A stretch of 61,747 nucleotides of DNA from Pseudomonadota bacterium (GTDB lineage: Bacteria > Pseudomonadota > Gammaproteobacteria > Steroidobacterales > Steroidobacteraceae): positions 1-61,747 of the forward strand of contig JANXWS010000031.1 of the NCBI GenBank assembly GCA_025351005.1. Direction: 5' to 3'. The notes beneath the pieces are model-generated. The model saw nothing but the letters and a program-made list of their open reading frames with translations, ran no database searches and had not been told where the DNA came from. This document shows, piece by piece, positions 53,953 through 61,747 of this stretch (position 1 is its first letter; each line of letters opens with the position of its first letter). Both the position numbers and the translations under genes were made by a program.

Positions 53953-56049
53953 TCAGCCGCCGTGCGGGGCGGCCGGTGCGTGACCGGCGAGCGGGCGCCC
54001 GGTTGCCGTCGAACGCACCAGCGCCTCGGCGAGGTAGTCGGCCGCGATTCCCATGTCCGCGCGCTTCTCGATCACGCTCGTCTCGAGGTGTGGATCGCTG
54101 GCGCCGGCGCGCAACGCCGCCGCGAGCGCGAGCTCGCGCGACACGCGCCGGGCGTGCTCAAGCGCGGGCTGCGGTTCCGGATAGTCCTGGCTGCCGGCCG
54201 GGTCGTGCACGCGGAACACCTTGAACGTCGGCTGGTTGACCAGCACGTCGACCGTCTGCGAGACGACGCCGGCGACCGCCCCGATCGCGTTGCAGACCGC
54301 CGCATGCTCCGGAATCTCGAGCGGCGCGCCGAGCCGGCGCGCGACCTCCGGGTAGTAGCCGCCCGCCGGCGCGCCGATCGCCACCAGCGTCGTCGCGAGC
54401 CCCAGCCGGGTCGCCACCAGGCCTGAGAAGCGCCGTCCGGCGATCTGGTCCTCGATCAGGCGGTCGCCGAGGATCCCCCATTTGCCGCCGCGGGATTCGA
54501 GGCCGGGATCGTGGGCGAGCGCGGTCGCGAGCACGATGCGGCCGGCCTCGCGAACGACGTGCTCGACCACCCGCTCGCAGAACGCGGCCGGCTCCTCGGC
54601 GCGGTGGCGGCCCTTCGCATTGCGTTCCTCGGTCGCGAGGATGCGCGCCCCGTATTCCGCCGCGGCCACGCTCCAGCCGTGCTGGCGTCCCAGCAGGTGC
54701 ATCGCATCGCTAGGCGTGAATGCCGCGTGCGTCGCGAGGCCGGCGTCGCATAGACGCCGGAGCGCGCCGAGCCCGGCACCGTTGCGCACCGCCTCGCCGA
54801 CCCGTCGCGGCTCGCTGCCGAGCGCGTCCCAGACGCGGCGCTCGAGAGCGCCGAGGTGCGCCGGCGGCGCCCGGTCCGGGTTGCGCAACGCGTATTGGGA
54901 GGCATAGCCCGGCAGGCGGTCCTGCGCCGCGAGCGCGGCGAGATCGACGAGCAGCGCCGGGCGCTGTTCGGCGAGCAGGCTGAGTGGCATGACCTTGCGC
55001 GGCCCGACGCAGAGCCGGGTGTCGCGGTTGAAGTGGACCTCGCTGTCGCCGCCGAGGCCGGCCGTGCGGACGTCGACCGCCTGAACCATCGTCCGCCAGC
55101 CGCCGATCAGGGCTCCGTCGGCGTTCACGACCGGTCGCCCGCCGCTGACGACCGCGACGTCGGTGGTCGTGCCGCCCATGTCCGAGACGACGAAGTCCGC
55201 GAGCCCCGTCAGGAAGCTCGCGCCGACCACGCTCGCGGCCGGGCCCGACAGGATCGTCTCGACCGGATACTCGAGCGCGACGTCGGCGCGCATCAGCGAG
55301 CCGTCGCCCTTGACGATCATCAGCGGCGCATCCACCGCCTCCTCGGCCAGCACGCGGCCGAGCGCCTCGATCAGGTGGCTGATCTGCGGCGTCAGCCGCG
55401 CATTCAGCGCCGCGGTCAGCGCGCGCCGCGGCGCGTCGAGCTTCGAGCTCAGTTCGTGGGCGCAGGTCACCGGTTTCGGCGACAGCTCGCGGATCAGCTG
55501 GCGAACGCGCAGCTCGTGGCGCGGGTTGCGCACCGAGAAGCGCGCGGCGACCGCATAGCCCTCGACGCGGGGGTCATGGGCCGCAATCGCGGTTCGCACG
55601 GTGGCCTCGTCGAGCCGCTCGAGCTCCTCGCCGGTGGCATCGTGGCCACCTTGCACGCGCACCACGAACCCTCCGCCCTCGTGCGTCAGCCCGGAACGCT
55701 CCAGCATCGCTTCGTCGAAGCCAACCAGGACGGTGCAAACCGCACTGAAGCGGTTCTCGACGACCGCGTTGGTCGCGAGCGTGGTTGACACCGAGACGAG
55801 GTCGACGTCCGCGCGGCGTGCGCCGGCGGGCAGCGCCGCAAGCACGGCGCGGATCGCCGCGCCGATGCCGATTGCGAGGTCCCAGTGCGTCGTCAGCGCT
55901 TTGGCGGTCGCGACCACCCGCCGGCTGCGGTCGAGCAACACCGCGTCCGTGAAAGTGCCGCCGGTGTCGAGGCCGAGCCAGAGCTCGGGACGCTCACGCG
56001 CGCCAGCGGCGGTTTCGGCAGTGGCGAAGAAGGGGCTGCTGATCGACAT
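53953..56049 (-). CDS. HyuA-like hydantoinase/acetone-carboxylase beta-type protein
   Basis: The 698-residue protein belongs to the HyuA family (ATP-dependent hydantoinases, 5-oxoprolinases and acetone or acetophenone carboxylases). The N-terminal ATPase-like phrase L-G-L-D-T-G-G-T-F-T-D-A-V-L (29-42) and the central M-G-G-T-T-T-D-V-A-V-V-S-G-G are complete. These enzymes normally work with a HyuB partner, but no HyuB gene is in the window. It begins the leftward operon with the monooxygenase and the hydrolase. The ATG 56049 start gives the expected N-terminal length. A role in carboxylating or opening a carbonyl compound is inferred from context. Confidence 0.83.
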   Translation of the reverse strand: MSISSPFFATAETAAGARERPELWLGLDTGGTFTDAVLLDRSRRVVATAKALTTHWDLAIGIGAAIRAVLAALPAGARRADVDLVSVSTTLATNAVVENRFSAVCTVLVGFDEAMLERSGLTHEGGGFVVRVQGGHDATGEELERLDEATVRTAIAAHDPRVEGYAVAARFSVRNPRHELRVRQLIRELSPKPVTCAHELSSKLDAPRRALTAALNARLTPQISHLIEALGRVLAEEAVDAPLMIVKGDGSLMRADVALEYPVETILSGPAASVVGASFLTGLADFVVSDMGGTTTDVAVVSGGRPVVNADGALIGGWRTMVQAVDVRTAGLGGDSEVHFNRDTRLCVGPRKVMPLSLLAEQRPALLVDLAALAAQDRLPGYASQYALRNPDRAPPAHLGALERRVWDALGSEPRRVGEAVRNGAGLGALRRLCDAGLATHAAFTPSDAMHLLGRQHGWSVAAAEYGARILATEERNAKGRHRAEEPAAFCERVVEHVVREAGRIVLATALAHDPGLESRGGKWGILGDRLIEDQIAGRRFSGLVATRLGLATTLVAIGAPAGGYYPEVARRLGAPLEIPEHAAVCNAIGAVAGVVSQTVDVLVNQPTFKVFRVHDPAGSQDYPEPQPALEHARRVSRELALAAALRAGASDPHLETSVIEKRADMGIAADYLAEALVRSTATGRPLAGHAPAAPHGG

Positions 56050-56581
56050 GGAGCCTGCGCCGTTGTACACCGCCGACGAGCGATTGCGGCAGCTGCTATG
56101 GCCGCAGGCGACGGTACCCGGCGGCAGGCCCGGCGATCCGCGGCCGAGCGGCGGTTTTCGGCCGCAGCGTACCACAGGGCCGGCGCCTGGCCGGGTCGGC
56201 AGCACCCTCGGCGCGCGGCTCGAGTTGCTGTCGCACACGCCAATCCGAGCGCGACAGAGCGCCGCGCTCTCCATCGTAATTTCTCCTGCAGGCGGCCGGT
56301 CCCGACAAATATGCGAGCGACCATGCATAGCCAACAAGACGCGATCGTTCTCGCAAGCCCGTCGCATCCGCAGGCTCGGAGTCCGTCAACGGCGATCCAT
56401 TGCAGGTGCGCCCGTTAGCGCAGTCCGCCCGTGCCGGGCAGAGCGGGAGCGGCCTTCGCCGCGCCGCGCCTGGAATGCGGCTCTGCGCTCGACCTCCGCA
56501 CACGGACAGCCCGCGACTGGCATATAGACCGACCAGTCGTTCCAATCCATACTGCTTGCTGATTTCCGAGCGAGGTGACCT
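56050..56581. promoter_or_regulatory. Divergent control region between hyuA-like and SDR genes
   Basis: This 532-base gap holds no convincing gene; the open frames give arginine-rich shadow sequence. It should contain promoters for both directions. Near the SDR gene the imperfect palindrome CGACCAGTCG (56530-56539), within TAGACCGACCAGTCG, looks like TetR-family operators. GAGG six bases before 56582 is the SDR ribosome site. Confidence 0.4.
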
Positions 56582-57331
56582 ATGCGCTTCGTGGGGCGAG
56601 TCGCGATCGTGACGGGCGGATGCGGAGGAATCGGACTTGCGACGGCCCGGCGCCTTGCAAGCGAGGGGGCGCGTGTCCTGATTGCGGATCTGACGGACCT
56701 TGGCGAGCTCCGGGCGGAGGCAGCCCGCGATGAGGGCCTACAGATCCACTATCAGCGCGCGAACGTAGCGTCGGACGAGGAAGTGGCGCAGCTCGTGCGA
56801 GCGACTACCGAACGCTGGGGGCGACTAGACGTCATGGTGGCCAACGCAGGCATTGCCGGCAAGGGAACGGCCGAATCTACGTCTGTCGAAGCCTGGCGTC
56901 GCGTACTCGATGTGAATCTGACCGGTGTATTCCTGTGCATTAAGCACTCGGTTCCCGCGATACGGGCGGCGGGCGGAGGCGCGATCGTGGCGACCGCGTC
57001 AGTGACCGGCTGCGTCGGACACCCCGGAGCGCTCGCGTACGCCTCGACCAAGGGTGCGCTGATCAATATGGTGCGTGCGGCGGCGCTTGACCAGGCGCGA
57101 GACAATATTCGGATAACGGCGGTGTGCCCCGGGCATCTCGAGAACCCCACCGCGGCGGGCGGCGCCGAAGCTCGAGCGGCGCATACAGGGGGTCTCGTCG
57201 CACGCTACCCGCTCGGCCGTCTCGGCCGCGCGGACGACGTGGCGAGTGCGATTGCCTTTCTCGCCTCTGAGGAGGCCAGTTTCATCACCGGCACGTCGTT
57301 GGTGATCGACGGAGGCTACTCGGCACAGTAG
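56582..57331 (+). CDS. SDR-family NAD(P)-dependent oxidoreductase
   Basis: The 249-residue protein is a classical short-chain dehydrogenase: cofactor turn T-G-G-C-G-G-I-G (11-18), N-A-G at 88-90, N112, and catalytic S140, Y153 and K157 in Y-A-S-T-K. The C-terminal F-I-T-G-T-S-L-V-I-D-G-G-Y is typical. It is cytoplasmic. It diverges from the HyuA-monooxygenase-hydrolase operon. A plausible role is oxidation of a secondary alcohol to the ketone used by the Baeyer-Villiger-type enzyme; this is inference from position. An IS3-family element begins 49 bases after its stop. Confidence 0.88.
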   Translation: MRFVGRVAIVTGGCGGIGLATARRLASEGARVLIADLTDLGELRAEAARDEGLQIHYQRANVASDEEVAQLVRATTERWGRLDVMVANAGIAGKGTAESTSVEAWRRVLDVNLTGVFLCIKHSVPAIRAAGGGAIVATASVTGCVGHPGALAYASTKGALINMVRAAALDQARDNIRITAVCPGHLENPTAAGGAEARAAHTGGLVARYPLGRLGRADDVASAIAFLASEEASFITGTSLVIDGGYSAQ

Positions 57332-57460
57332 GGGCCGGCAGCCAGTGTCAGCAGAGGTTTCAGCTGGCGGTTGACACGACTGACCTGAGCCCCGATTTTC
57401 GGGGCAACCCAAAACTGGACTAAGCTGGCTTTAGAAGTCCTCGAGACGGGAGTGAGGACC

Positions 57461-57727
57461 ATGAAGCGATCGCGGTTTAGCGACGAGCAGATTGCCTACG
57501 CGCTGCGGCAGGCGGAGGCCGGAACGGCGGCGGCGGATGTCTGCCGGCAGCTGGGGATCAGCGAGGCGACGTTCTACGTGTGGAAGAAGCGCTATGCGAA
57601 CCTCGGCATGACGGAGATTCGGGAGCTCCGCCAACTTCGGGAAGAGAACGCGAAGCTCAAGCGGATCGTGGCCGACCTGACGCTCGACAAGAGCATCCTC
57701 GCGGAGATCGTCCGAAAAAAAGTGTGA
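57461..57727 (+). CDS. IS3-family OrfA
   Basis: The 88-residue protein has the helix-turn-helix of IS3 OrfA (F-S-D-E-Q-I-A-Y-A-L-R-Q near residue 6, C-R-Q-L-G-I-S-E-A-T-F-Y-V-W near 29) and a C-terminal leucine-zipper-like stretch (L-R-Q-L-R-E-E-N-A-K-L-K). It binds the element's ends and, alone, usually inhibits transposition. It ends just after a run of seven A (57715-57721) followed by G, where -1 slippage joins it to OrfB. Confidence 0.9.
   Translation: MKRSRFSDEQIAYALRQAEAGTAAADVCRQLGISEATFYVWKKRYANLGMTEIRELRQLREENAKLKRIVADLTLDKSILAEIVRKKV
57715..57722 (+). promoter_or_regulatory. Slippery site for -1 frameshifting
   Basis: Seven A and a G at the end of OrfA. Slipping back one base here carries ribosomes from the OrfA frame into the OrfB frame and gives the OrfAB transposase, as in other IS3 elements. 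Confidence 0.75.
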
Positions 57728-58590
57728 AGCCGGCACAGCGGCGCAAGCTCGTGATGTGGGTGCAGGAAGCCTACGGCATGGGCGTCTCGCGGGCGTGTCG
57801 GCTGGCGACGATCTCGAGGTCATTGTGGTACTACCGCAGCCGCCGGCCGCCGCAGACGGCGCTGACGATGCGGCTGAAGGAGCTGTCGCAGGTGCGGCCT
57901 CGGTTCGGCTATCGGCGCCTGCATGTGATGCTGCGGCGTGAGGGCTGGACCGTGAACCACAAGCGCGTACGACGGCTGTATCGCCTGGAAGGCCTGCAAT
58001 TACGGCTCCGGACGCGTCGACGCAAGCACGCGAGCATCCACCGCGGCATCCCGCCGGCGGCGACGCGGGCCCACGAGCGCTGGAGCATGGACTTCGTCCA
58101 CGATGCGCTTTTCGACAGTCGGCCATTTCGGATCTTGACGGTCGTCGATCAGTGGAGTCGCTGGAGTCCGATCCTGGAGGTGGCCTCCAGCATGTCCGGA
58201 AGCAGCGTCGCTGAGGCGCTCGATCGCGTGATCGCCGAGCACGGCGCGCCGGTGTCGATCACGGTGGATCACGGAACGGAGTTCACCTCGCGAGCGCTCG
58301 ACGAGTGGGCGTACCGACGCGGTCTGAAGCTCGACTTCATTCGTCCCGGAAAGCCTTCGGAAAACGGGCATATCGAGTCGTTCAACGGCAAGCTGCGCGA
58401 TGAATGTCTCAACGCCAACCAGTTCTTGTCGATCGACGATGCCAGGAGCAAGATCGAAGCGTGGCGGACCGACTACAACCTGCGTCGACCGCACAGCTCG
58501 CTGGGCCACCTGACCCCCAGCGAGTACGTCCAACGAGGCCAGGAGACCGGACTGAAAAAGTCGGCCGAGTCTGCGTTTGGAACGCCCTAA
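57724..58590 (+). CDS. IS3-family OrfB (DDE transposase domain)
   Basis: The 288-residue catalytic part has an IS3 HTH_21 segment (R-F-G-Y-R-R-L near residue 60) and the rve integrase core. The DDE triad is visible: D in S-M-D-F-V-H-D, D in V-D-H-G-T-E-F-T, and E in G-H-I-E-S-F-N-G-K-L-R-D-E-C. It can be made as an OrfAB fusion by frameshifting, or from GTG 57724, which overlaps the OrfA stop as GTGA. No inactivating stop or deletion is seen, so the element may still be mobile. Confidence 0.9.
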   Translation: MKPAQRRKLVMWVQEAYGMGVSRACRLATISRSLWYYRSRRPPQTALTMRLKELSQVRPRFGYRRLHVMLRREGWTVNHKRVRRLYRLEGLQLRLRTRRRKHASIHRGIPPAATRAHERWSMDFVHDALFDSRPFRILTVVDQWSRWSPILEVASSMSGSSVAEALDRVIAEHGAPVSITVDHGTEFTSRALDEWAYRRGLKLDFIRPGKPSENGHIESFNGKLRDECLNANQFLSIDDARSKIEAWRTDYNLRRPHSSLGHLTPSEYVQRGQETGLKKSAESAFGTP

Positions 58591-58606
58591 AAAGGGGCTC
58601 AGGTCA

Positions 58607-58903
58607 CTTTAACCGCGGACTCCAACCCGGAACGGGACTAAATCGGGGAGCACGTCAATGTGGCTTAAGATCGATCCGACGCGGCAGTTGATCCCGGAAA
58701 CGACGCTGCAAGCGTGGGTTGCAGGTACACCCGCGCCGGAAATGCTGTGACGGGCGAACAACCGACAGTCGCCTCATCATGCCGCAAATTGCGAAGGGCT
58801 TTGCAGCGAATGCTCGATTTGTGACTTCCGTATAGCTGCCCTTGACGATCGTCCGGTCGGGGTCATGACCCGCCTGACAGCGGTCGGCGGTCCTTAGCGT
58901 GCT
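58607..58903. other. Intergenic stretch right of the IS
   Basis: No established gene. The only ORF with a ribosome site (GGGGAG, eight bases upstream) runs 58658-58750 and would encode 30 residues beginning M-W-L-K-I-D-P-T. It may be the tail of a gene cut by the IS or chance. The second half is less GC-rich than the surroundings. Confidence 0.3.
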
Positions 58904-59095
58904 TTAAATTCCGTTTCGTGTCTTGTCCTCTTCTACGGCGCCCTGGACTTGACCCGACTGGGTGCAGACGACGCTGGCTGACGCGCTCACACAGCCAACC
59001 GGTCGGGCCGTGTCGATGCCGATGCTGCCGCCGCCACACGCAGTCAGCGTCCCGCTTGCGCCAAGCGACGTCGCCGCCAGCGCCACCCAGAACAT
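58904..59095 (-). CDS. Small lipoprotein, unknown function
   Basis: A 63-residue product with a short signal and lipobox, L-T-A-C at 17-20, followed by glycines and a cysteine-containing stretch (V-G-C-V-S-A-S-A-S-V-V-C-T). The mature part would be about 43 residues with two further cysteines. No clear ribosome site is visible before ATG 59095 and I do not recognise the family. It could be an entericidin-like or orphan lipoprotein, or the front of a broken gene. Confidence 0.4.
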   Translation of the reverse strand: MFWVALAATSLGASGTLTACGGGSIGIDTARPVGCVSASASVVCTQSGQVQGAVEEDKTRNGI

Positions 59096-59376
59096 GGGGT
59101 CACTTGACGAAAGGCAGAATAAAGTACGTCTAGCCCCCGCACGCGACGCAACTACTTGATGCGAGGCTCTAGGTGCTCGCCGGAGGCGCGGATAAATTTA
59201 TGCCGAAGGTCCATTTCCACTTATCGCCGTGCTTGACGTACACGGACGAGCCCCACACCGGCCCAACATGCACGAGGCAGTTCTCGTGCCCGTCCTCGGA
59301 TGGCTCATTGCCAATTCTCCTGCGACGTGGTGCGGATCCGGCAGCTACCGCCGGAGCCGCGCGAACCTAGCCGACG
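59096..59376. other. Intergenic stretch, no gene recognised
   Basis: About 280 bases between the small lipoprotein and the large repeat lipoprotein. No supported frame and no clear terminator were found. Confidence 0.35.
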
Positions 59377-61680
59377 TCATTTGATCAGTTCGGCCTCCGA
59401 CAGCGTGGCGCCGCTCTGAATTGGAGTGCGGCACGGGCCAGTTGAGCCGACGAAGTGCTCCGTGCCACCAACAATCAGTACCGTCCCGTCGGGGAAAACC
59501 GTCGCCGTGTGACCACCATCCCGGCCGACACTCATATTGCCTGCGTATGAGAACCCGTCGCTCTCCGGCGCGAATAGGACCGTCCCCGCCTGGCCTGTCA
59601 CGTACGTGCTCTTAGAGGTGGCGACGCAGCGCCGCGGAAGTGGATCCAAGCGGAAATTAAACAGGTGCTGAAAGGTGTGCCAGCCGGTGATAATGACGCT
59701 GCCGTCGTTGCGCAGGCTCGCCGTGTGGCTGTCGGCGGGGAACACCGCAACTGTACCGTCGAGCGCCGTGAACGATCCGGCCACAGGATCGTACAGATCG
59801 GCCGTGGCCTCCGTACCCACGACCAGCACCGTGCCATCCTGCAGGCGCATCGCCACATGGCCTGCGCGTGCGACCGCCATGTTCCCGGTCGTCTTCGTGA
59901 AGGCCCCGCTAGCGGGATCGTACAGCTCCGCGGTCAGGCCAGCGCTGGCGCCGGTCCCCCCGGCAACGAGCACCTTGCCGGAATTCAGCAGGGTCGCCGT
60001 CGGGCGCGTGCGGGCAGTGGTCAGGGACCCGGTCGCCGTGAACGTCCCGGTGGACGGGTCGTAGAGCTCGGCGGTCAGGTCATTGGCGACGGTGTTGCCA
60101 CCCACGACCAGCACCTTGCCCGTGTTCAGCAGCGTCGCCACAGGAGCCGTGCGTGCCTGGGTCATGGGGCCGGTTGCCGTGAAGGTTGCGGCCGCCGGGC
60201 TGTACAACTCGGCAGACGCGTCAAGCGAGCCCACGATCAGGACCTTGCCGTAGTTGGGCAGCGTGTGGTCTGCGACGTTGAGCAGCGTCGCCGTGTGGTT
60301 CGCGCGCGTCCGGGTCATGCTGCCGGTGTCCGTGAAGAAGCCGGTGGCGGGGTCGTAGAGTTCGGCGGAGCTGTCCGGACCGCCCGCCACCAGCACCTTG
60401 CCGGTATTCAGCAACGTCGCCGAGTGGCCGGAGCGCGGAATCCTCAGGCTGCCGGTCGCCGTGAACGTCAGCGCCGGACGTGCCAGGGAGATTCGCACCG
60501 TGAACGTCGCCGGCGGCGCAGTCCGAGTGAGCGCATCCGTCACGTCGACCGTGATGGGGAAATGACCGGCTGTCGAGGGAGTACCCGACAGGAGGCCATC
60601 GACGCCGACGCCGAGCCCGGACATCGTTAATGCGTTGGACGGCGCCACGCTCCAGCGAAGCGGAGCAAGGCCGGCAGACGCGAGAAATTGAGACTGATAC
60701 GCGGTCCCGACCGATGCCGTTGGCAGCGGGAAGTTGCCGATTGTGGGCGGCGGCGGATCGCTGATCGCAATTGAATAGACGGCCGACTGGGGTGGCTGGG
60801 CGGGCGAGGCGCTGTCGGTGACGGAGACCGTGAATGCGAACGGCGTCGCGCTCATGGCCGTCGGGATGCCGCTGATCGTTCCGTTGCCCGCCAGAGCGAG
60901 GCCTGGTGGCAGTGCGCCGGCCGTAACCGTCCAGTTGAGTGGCAGGTAGCCGCCCGTGGCGGTAAAAGCGAAGGAATAGGGCGTGCCGTGGACGCCCGCA
61001 GGCGGCACTTGCCCCGGGTTGATCGCGAGCGCTGCGGGCGGATTGACCGTGATATTGAACCACTGCGGCGGGCCGCTGGTCGGTGTCTGCGCGCTGTCGG
61101 TCGCCGTGACGCTGAAGGCGAAAGGACCGACGGCGGTCGGCGTGCCCGAGAGCGTGCCGTTCGACGCGAGCGCGAGTCCACCCGGCAAGGCGCCGGAGCC
61201 CGGGGTGACGGCCCACGTGTACGGCGGCGAGCCGCCGCTCGCAGTAAACGTGTAGCCGGCGTAGGAATTGGTCGCGACGCCTGCGGGGGGCGTCGGTGCC
61301 GTGGCAACCACGATCGGCGAGTCGGCGATCGTCAGAGAGATGGGCAGAGTCCCCGTCAGGGCCGGAATCGAGGCGTCGGTGACGACGATCGTGACGTTGT
61401 AGGTGCCGGCGGTCACCGGCGTCCCGGCCAGGTGTCCGGTCGAATCGAGAGCAAGACCCGGCGGCATAGTGGGGGAAGTGCTCCACTGAAACGGCGCGGT
61501 ACCGCCGCTCGCCACGCTGAATGCATAGCCGGCGTAGGCGGTACCGGTCAGGCCGGACGGCGGCGTCCCGGGCGCGATCACCGGTTGCCCGGGGCCACTC
61601 GGCCCGCCGCCGCCGCAGGCGGCGAGGAGGACGGTGGCAACCACACCGACGAGCGACCGTAAGCTCAGAAAACGCGGCAT
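59377..61680 (-). CDS. Large surface lipoprotein with Ig-like and Kelch repeats
   Basis: The 767-residue protein starts with a lipoprotein signal (lipobox L-L-A-A-C, then G-G-G-G). Residues about 35-360 hold four or five putative Ig-like (He_PIG) domains with the recurring phrases G-G-x-P-P-Y-x-W, L-P-x-G-L-A-L and N-G-T-L-S-G-T-P-T. Residues about 375-700 hold Kelch-type repeats, each with A-T-L-L-N-x-G-K-V-L-V-A-G-G followed by A-E-L-Y-D-P, forming a propeller. Such proteins usually sit on the cell surface and bind carbohydrate or protein. AAGGGGG before ATG 61680 favours this start over 61701. The gene is complete in the window. Confidence 0.83.
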   Translation of the reverse strand: MPRFLSLRSLVGVVATVLLAACGGGGPSGPGQPVIAPGTPPSGLTGTAYAGYAFSVASGGTAPFQWSTSPTMPPGLALDSTGHLAGTPVTAGTYNVTIVVTDASIPALTGTLPISLTIADSPIVVATAPTPPAGVATNSYAGYTFTASGGSPPYTWAVTPGSGALPGGLALASNGTLSGTPTAVGPFAFSVTATDSAQTPTSGPPQWFNITVNPPAALAINPGQVPPAGVHGTPYSFAFTATGGYLPLNWTVTAGALPPGLALAGNGTISGIPTAMSATPFAFTVSVTDSASPAQPPQSAVYSIAISDPPPPTIGNFPLPTASVGTAYQSQFLASAGLAPLRWSVAPSNALTMSGLGVGVDGLLSGTPSTAGHFPITVDVTDALTRTAPPATFTVRISLARPALTFTATGSLRIPRSGHSATLLNTGKVLVAGGPDSSAELYDPATGFFTDTGSMTRTRANHTATLLNVADHTLPNYGKVLIVGSLDASAELYSPAAATFTATGPMTQARTAPVATLLNTGKVLVVGGNTVANDLTAELYDPSTGTFTATGSLTTARTRPTATLLNSGKVLVAGGTGASAGLTAELYDPASGAFTKTTGNMAVARAGHVAMRLQDGTVLVVGTEATADLYDPVAGSFTALDGTVAVFPADSHTASLRNDGSVIITGWHTFQHLFNFRLDPLPRRCVATSKSTYVTGQAGTVLFAPESDGFSYAGNMSVGRDGGHTATVFPDGTVLIVGGTEHFVGSTGPCRTPIQSGATLSEAELIK

Positions 61681-61747
61681 AACGCCCCCTTGGATATTCA
61701 TCGCTGCTGCAGCGCAGGCGCCGTCGTCGCTGCACGCCCTCTGGCGT

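Larger units (their letters stand above)
57381..58606 (+). mobile_element. IS3-family insertion sequence, 1226 bp
   Basis: The element is bounded by inverted repeats that begin TGACCTGAGCCCC at the left end (57381-57393) and end with the exact reverse complement at the right (58594-58606), and it has the TG...CA ends of IS3 elements. It carries two overlapping frames with a -1 frameshift site between them. Both frames look intact. Flanking bases (CGAC left, CTTT right) do not form a target duplication. It lies directly downstream of the SDR gene. Confidence 0.88.

Noticed and set aside
1-61747. tRNA, rRNA genes and CRISPR arrays
   Set aside because: No cloverleaf-like sequence, rRNA segment or regularly spaced direct repeats were seen. 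Short tRNAs could be missed without a covariance search.

Overview
The window is high-GC bacterial chromosomal DNA (by eye about two thirds G+C), densely coded on both strands. The gene content points to a heterotrophic proteobacterium. A HexR-type regulator sits beside zwf and opposite edd-eda, and there are ExbB/ExbD motors, a sigma70-like promoter and lipoprotein and Tat signals. A gammaproteobacterium near the Xanthomonadales/Nevskiales/Steroidobacter area is the best guess, but nothing here fixes the taxon. No rRNA, tRNA or CRISPR array was seen.

Layout. 0-9 kb is a loose, partly decaying region: a broken DoxX-like gene at the edge, an acylphosphatase, an ArsR regulator with an SRPBCC partner whose middle is read in the wrong frame, a secreted amidohydrolase, a secreted HELTE protein, remnants of a glutathione S-transferase and of a GFA/CENP-V-like protein, and an MFS transporter. 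9-13.6 kb carries a Tat-exported flavin oxidase, a second amidohydrolase and a SYLF-domain protein.

13.7-26.7 kb is the most interesting block. An ApbE flavin transferase faces a leftward operon: a large PD40 lipoprotein with two haem motifs that resembles the hydrazine synthase alpha subunit, an SH3/beta-barrel protein, a beta-barrel lipoprotein, a TlpA-like thioredoxin, DUF4266 and DUF3570. A rightward operon diverges from it: a monohaem protein, a dihaem LamG lipoprotein and a Tat-exported DUF1501 protein. Every product is predicted to act outside the cytoplasm, and five CxxCH sites lie within 5 kb. The DUF3570 protein holds a DQVTGAS stretch much like the sites that ApbE flavinylates. Together they could form an undescribed cell-envelope electron-transfer or substrate-oxidation system.

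26.8-38.4 kb holds a three-domain methyltransferase, a second TlpA-like protein and an eight-gene, mostly translationally coupled operon: periplasmic protein, two TPR proteins, a small periplasmic protein, ExbB, two ExbD and a TonB/AgmX-like protein. This looks like a proton-driven envelope motor related to TonB and Agl-Glt systems. 38.4-49.1 kb is central carbon metabolism: EamA exporter, hexR-zwf, edd-eda, ppc and sdaA. Two HexR-like palindromes lie between zwf and edd. 49.3-51.4 kb has a LOG-family protein, DUF4404, a GNAT acetyltransferase and a polysaccharide deacetylase.

51.4-57.3 kb groups an alpha/beta hydrolase, a Baeyer-Villiger-type monooxygenase, a lone HyuA-like protein and an SDR. 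This set could degrade a ketone or cyclic alcohol. An IS3-family element (57381-58606) follows, then a mostly empty stretch, a small lipoprotein, and a large surface lipoprotein with Ig-like and Kelch repeats at the right edge.
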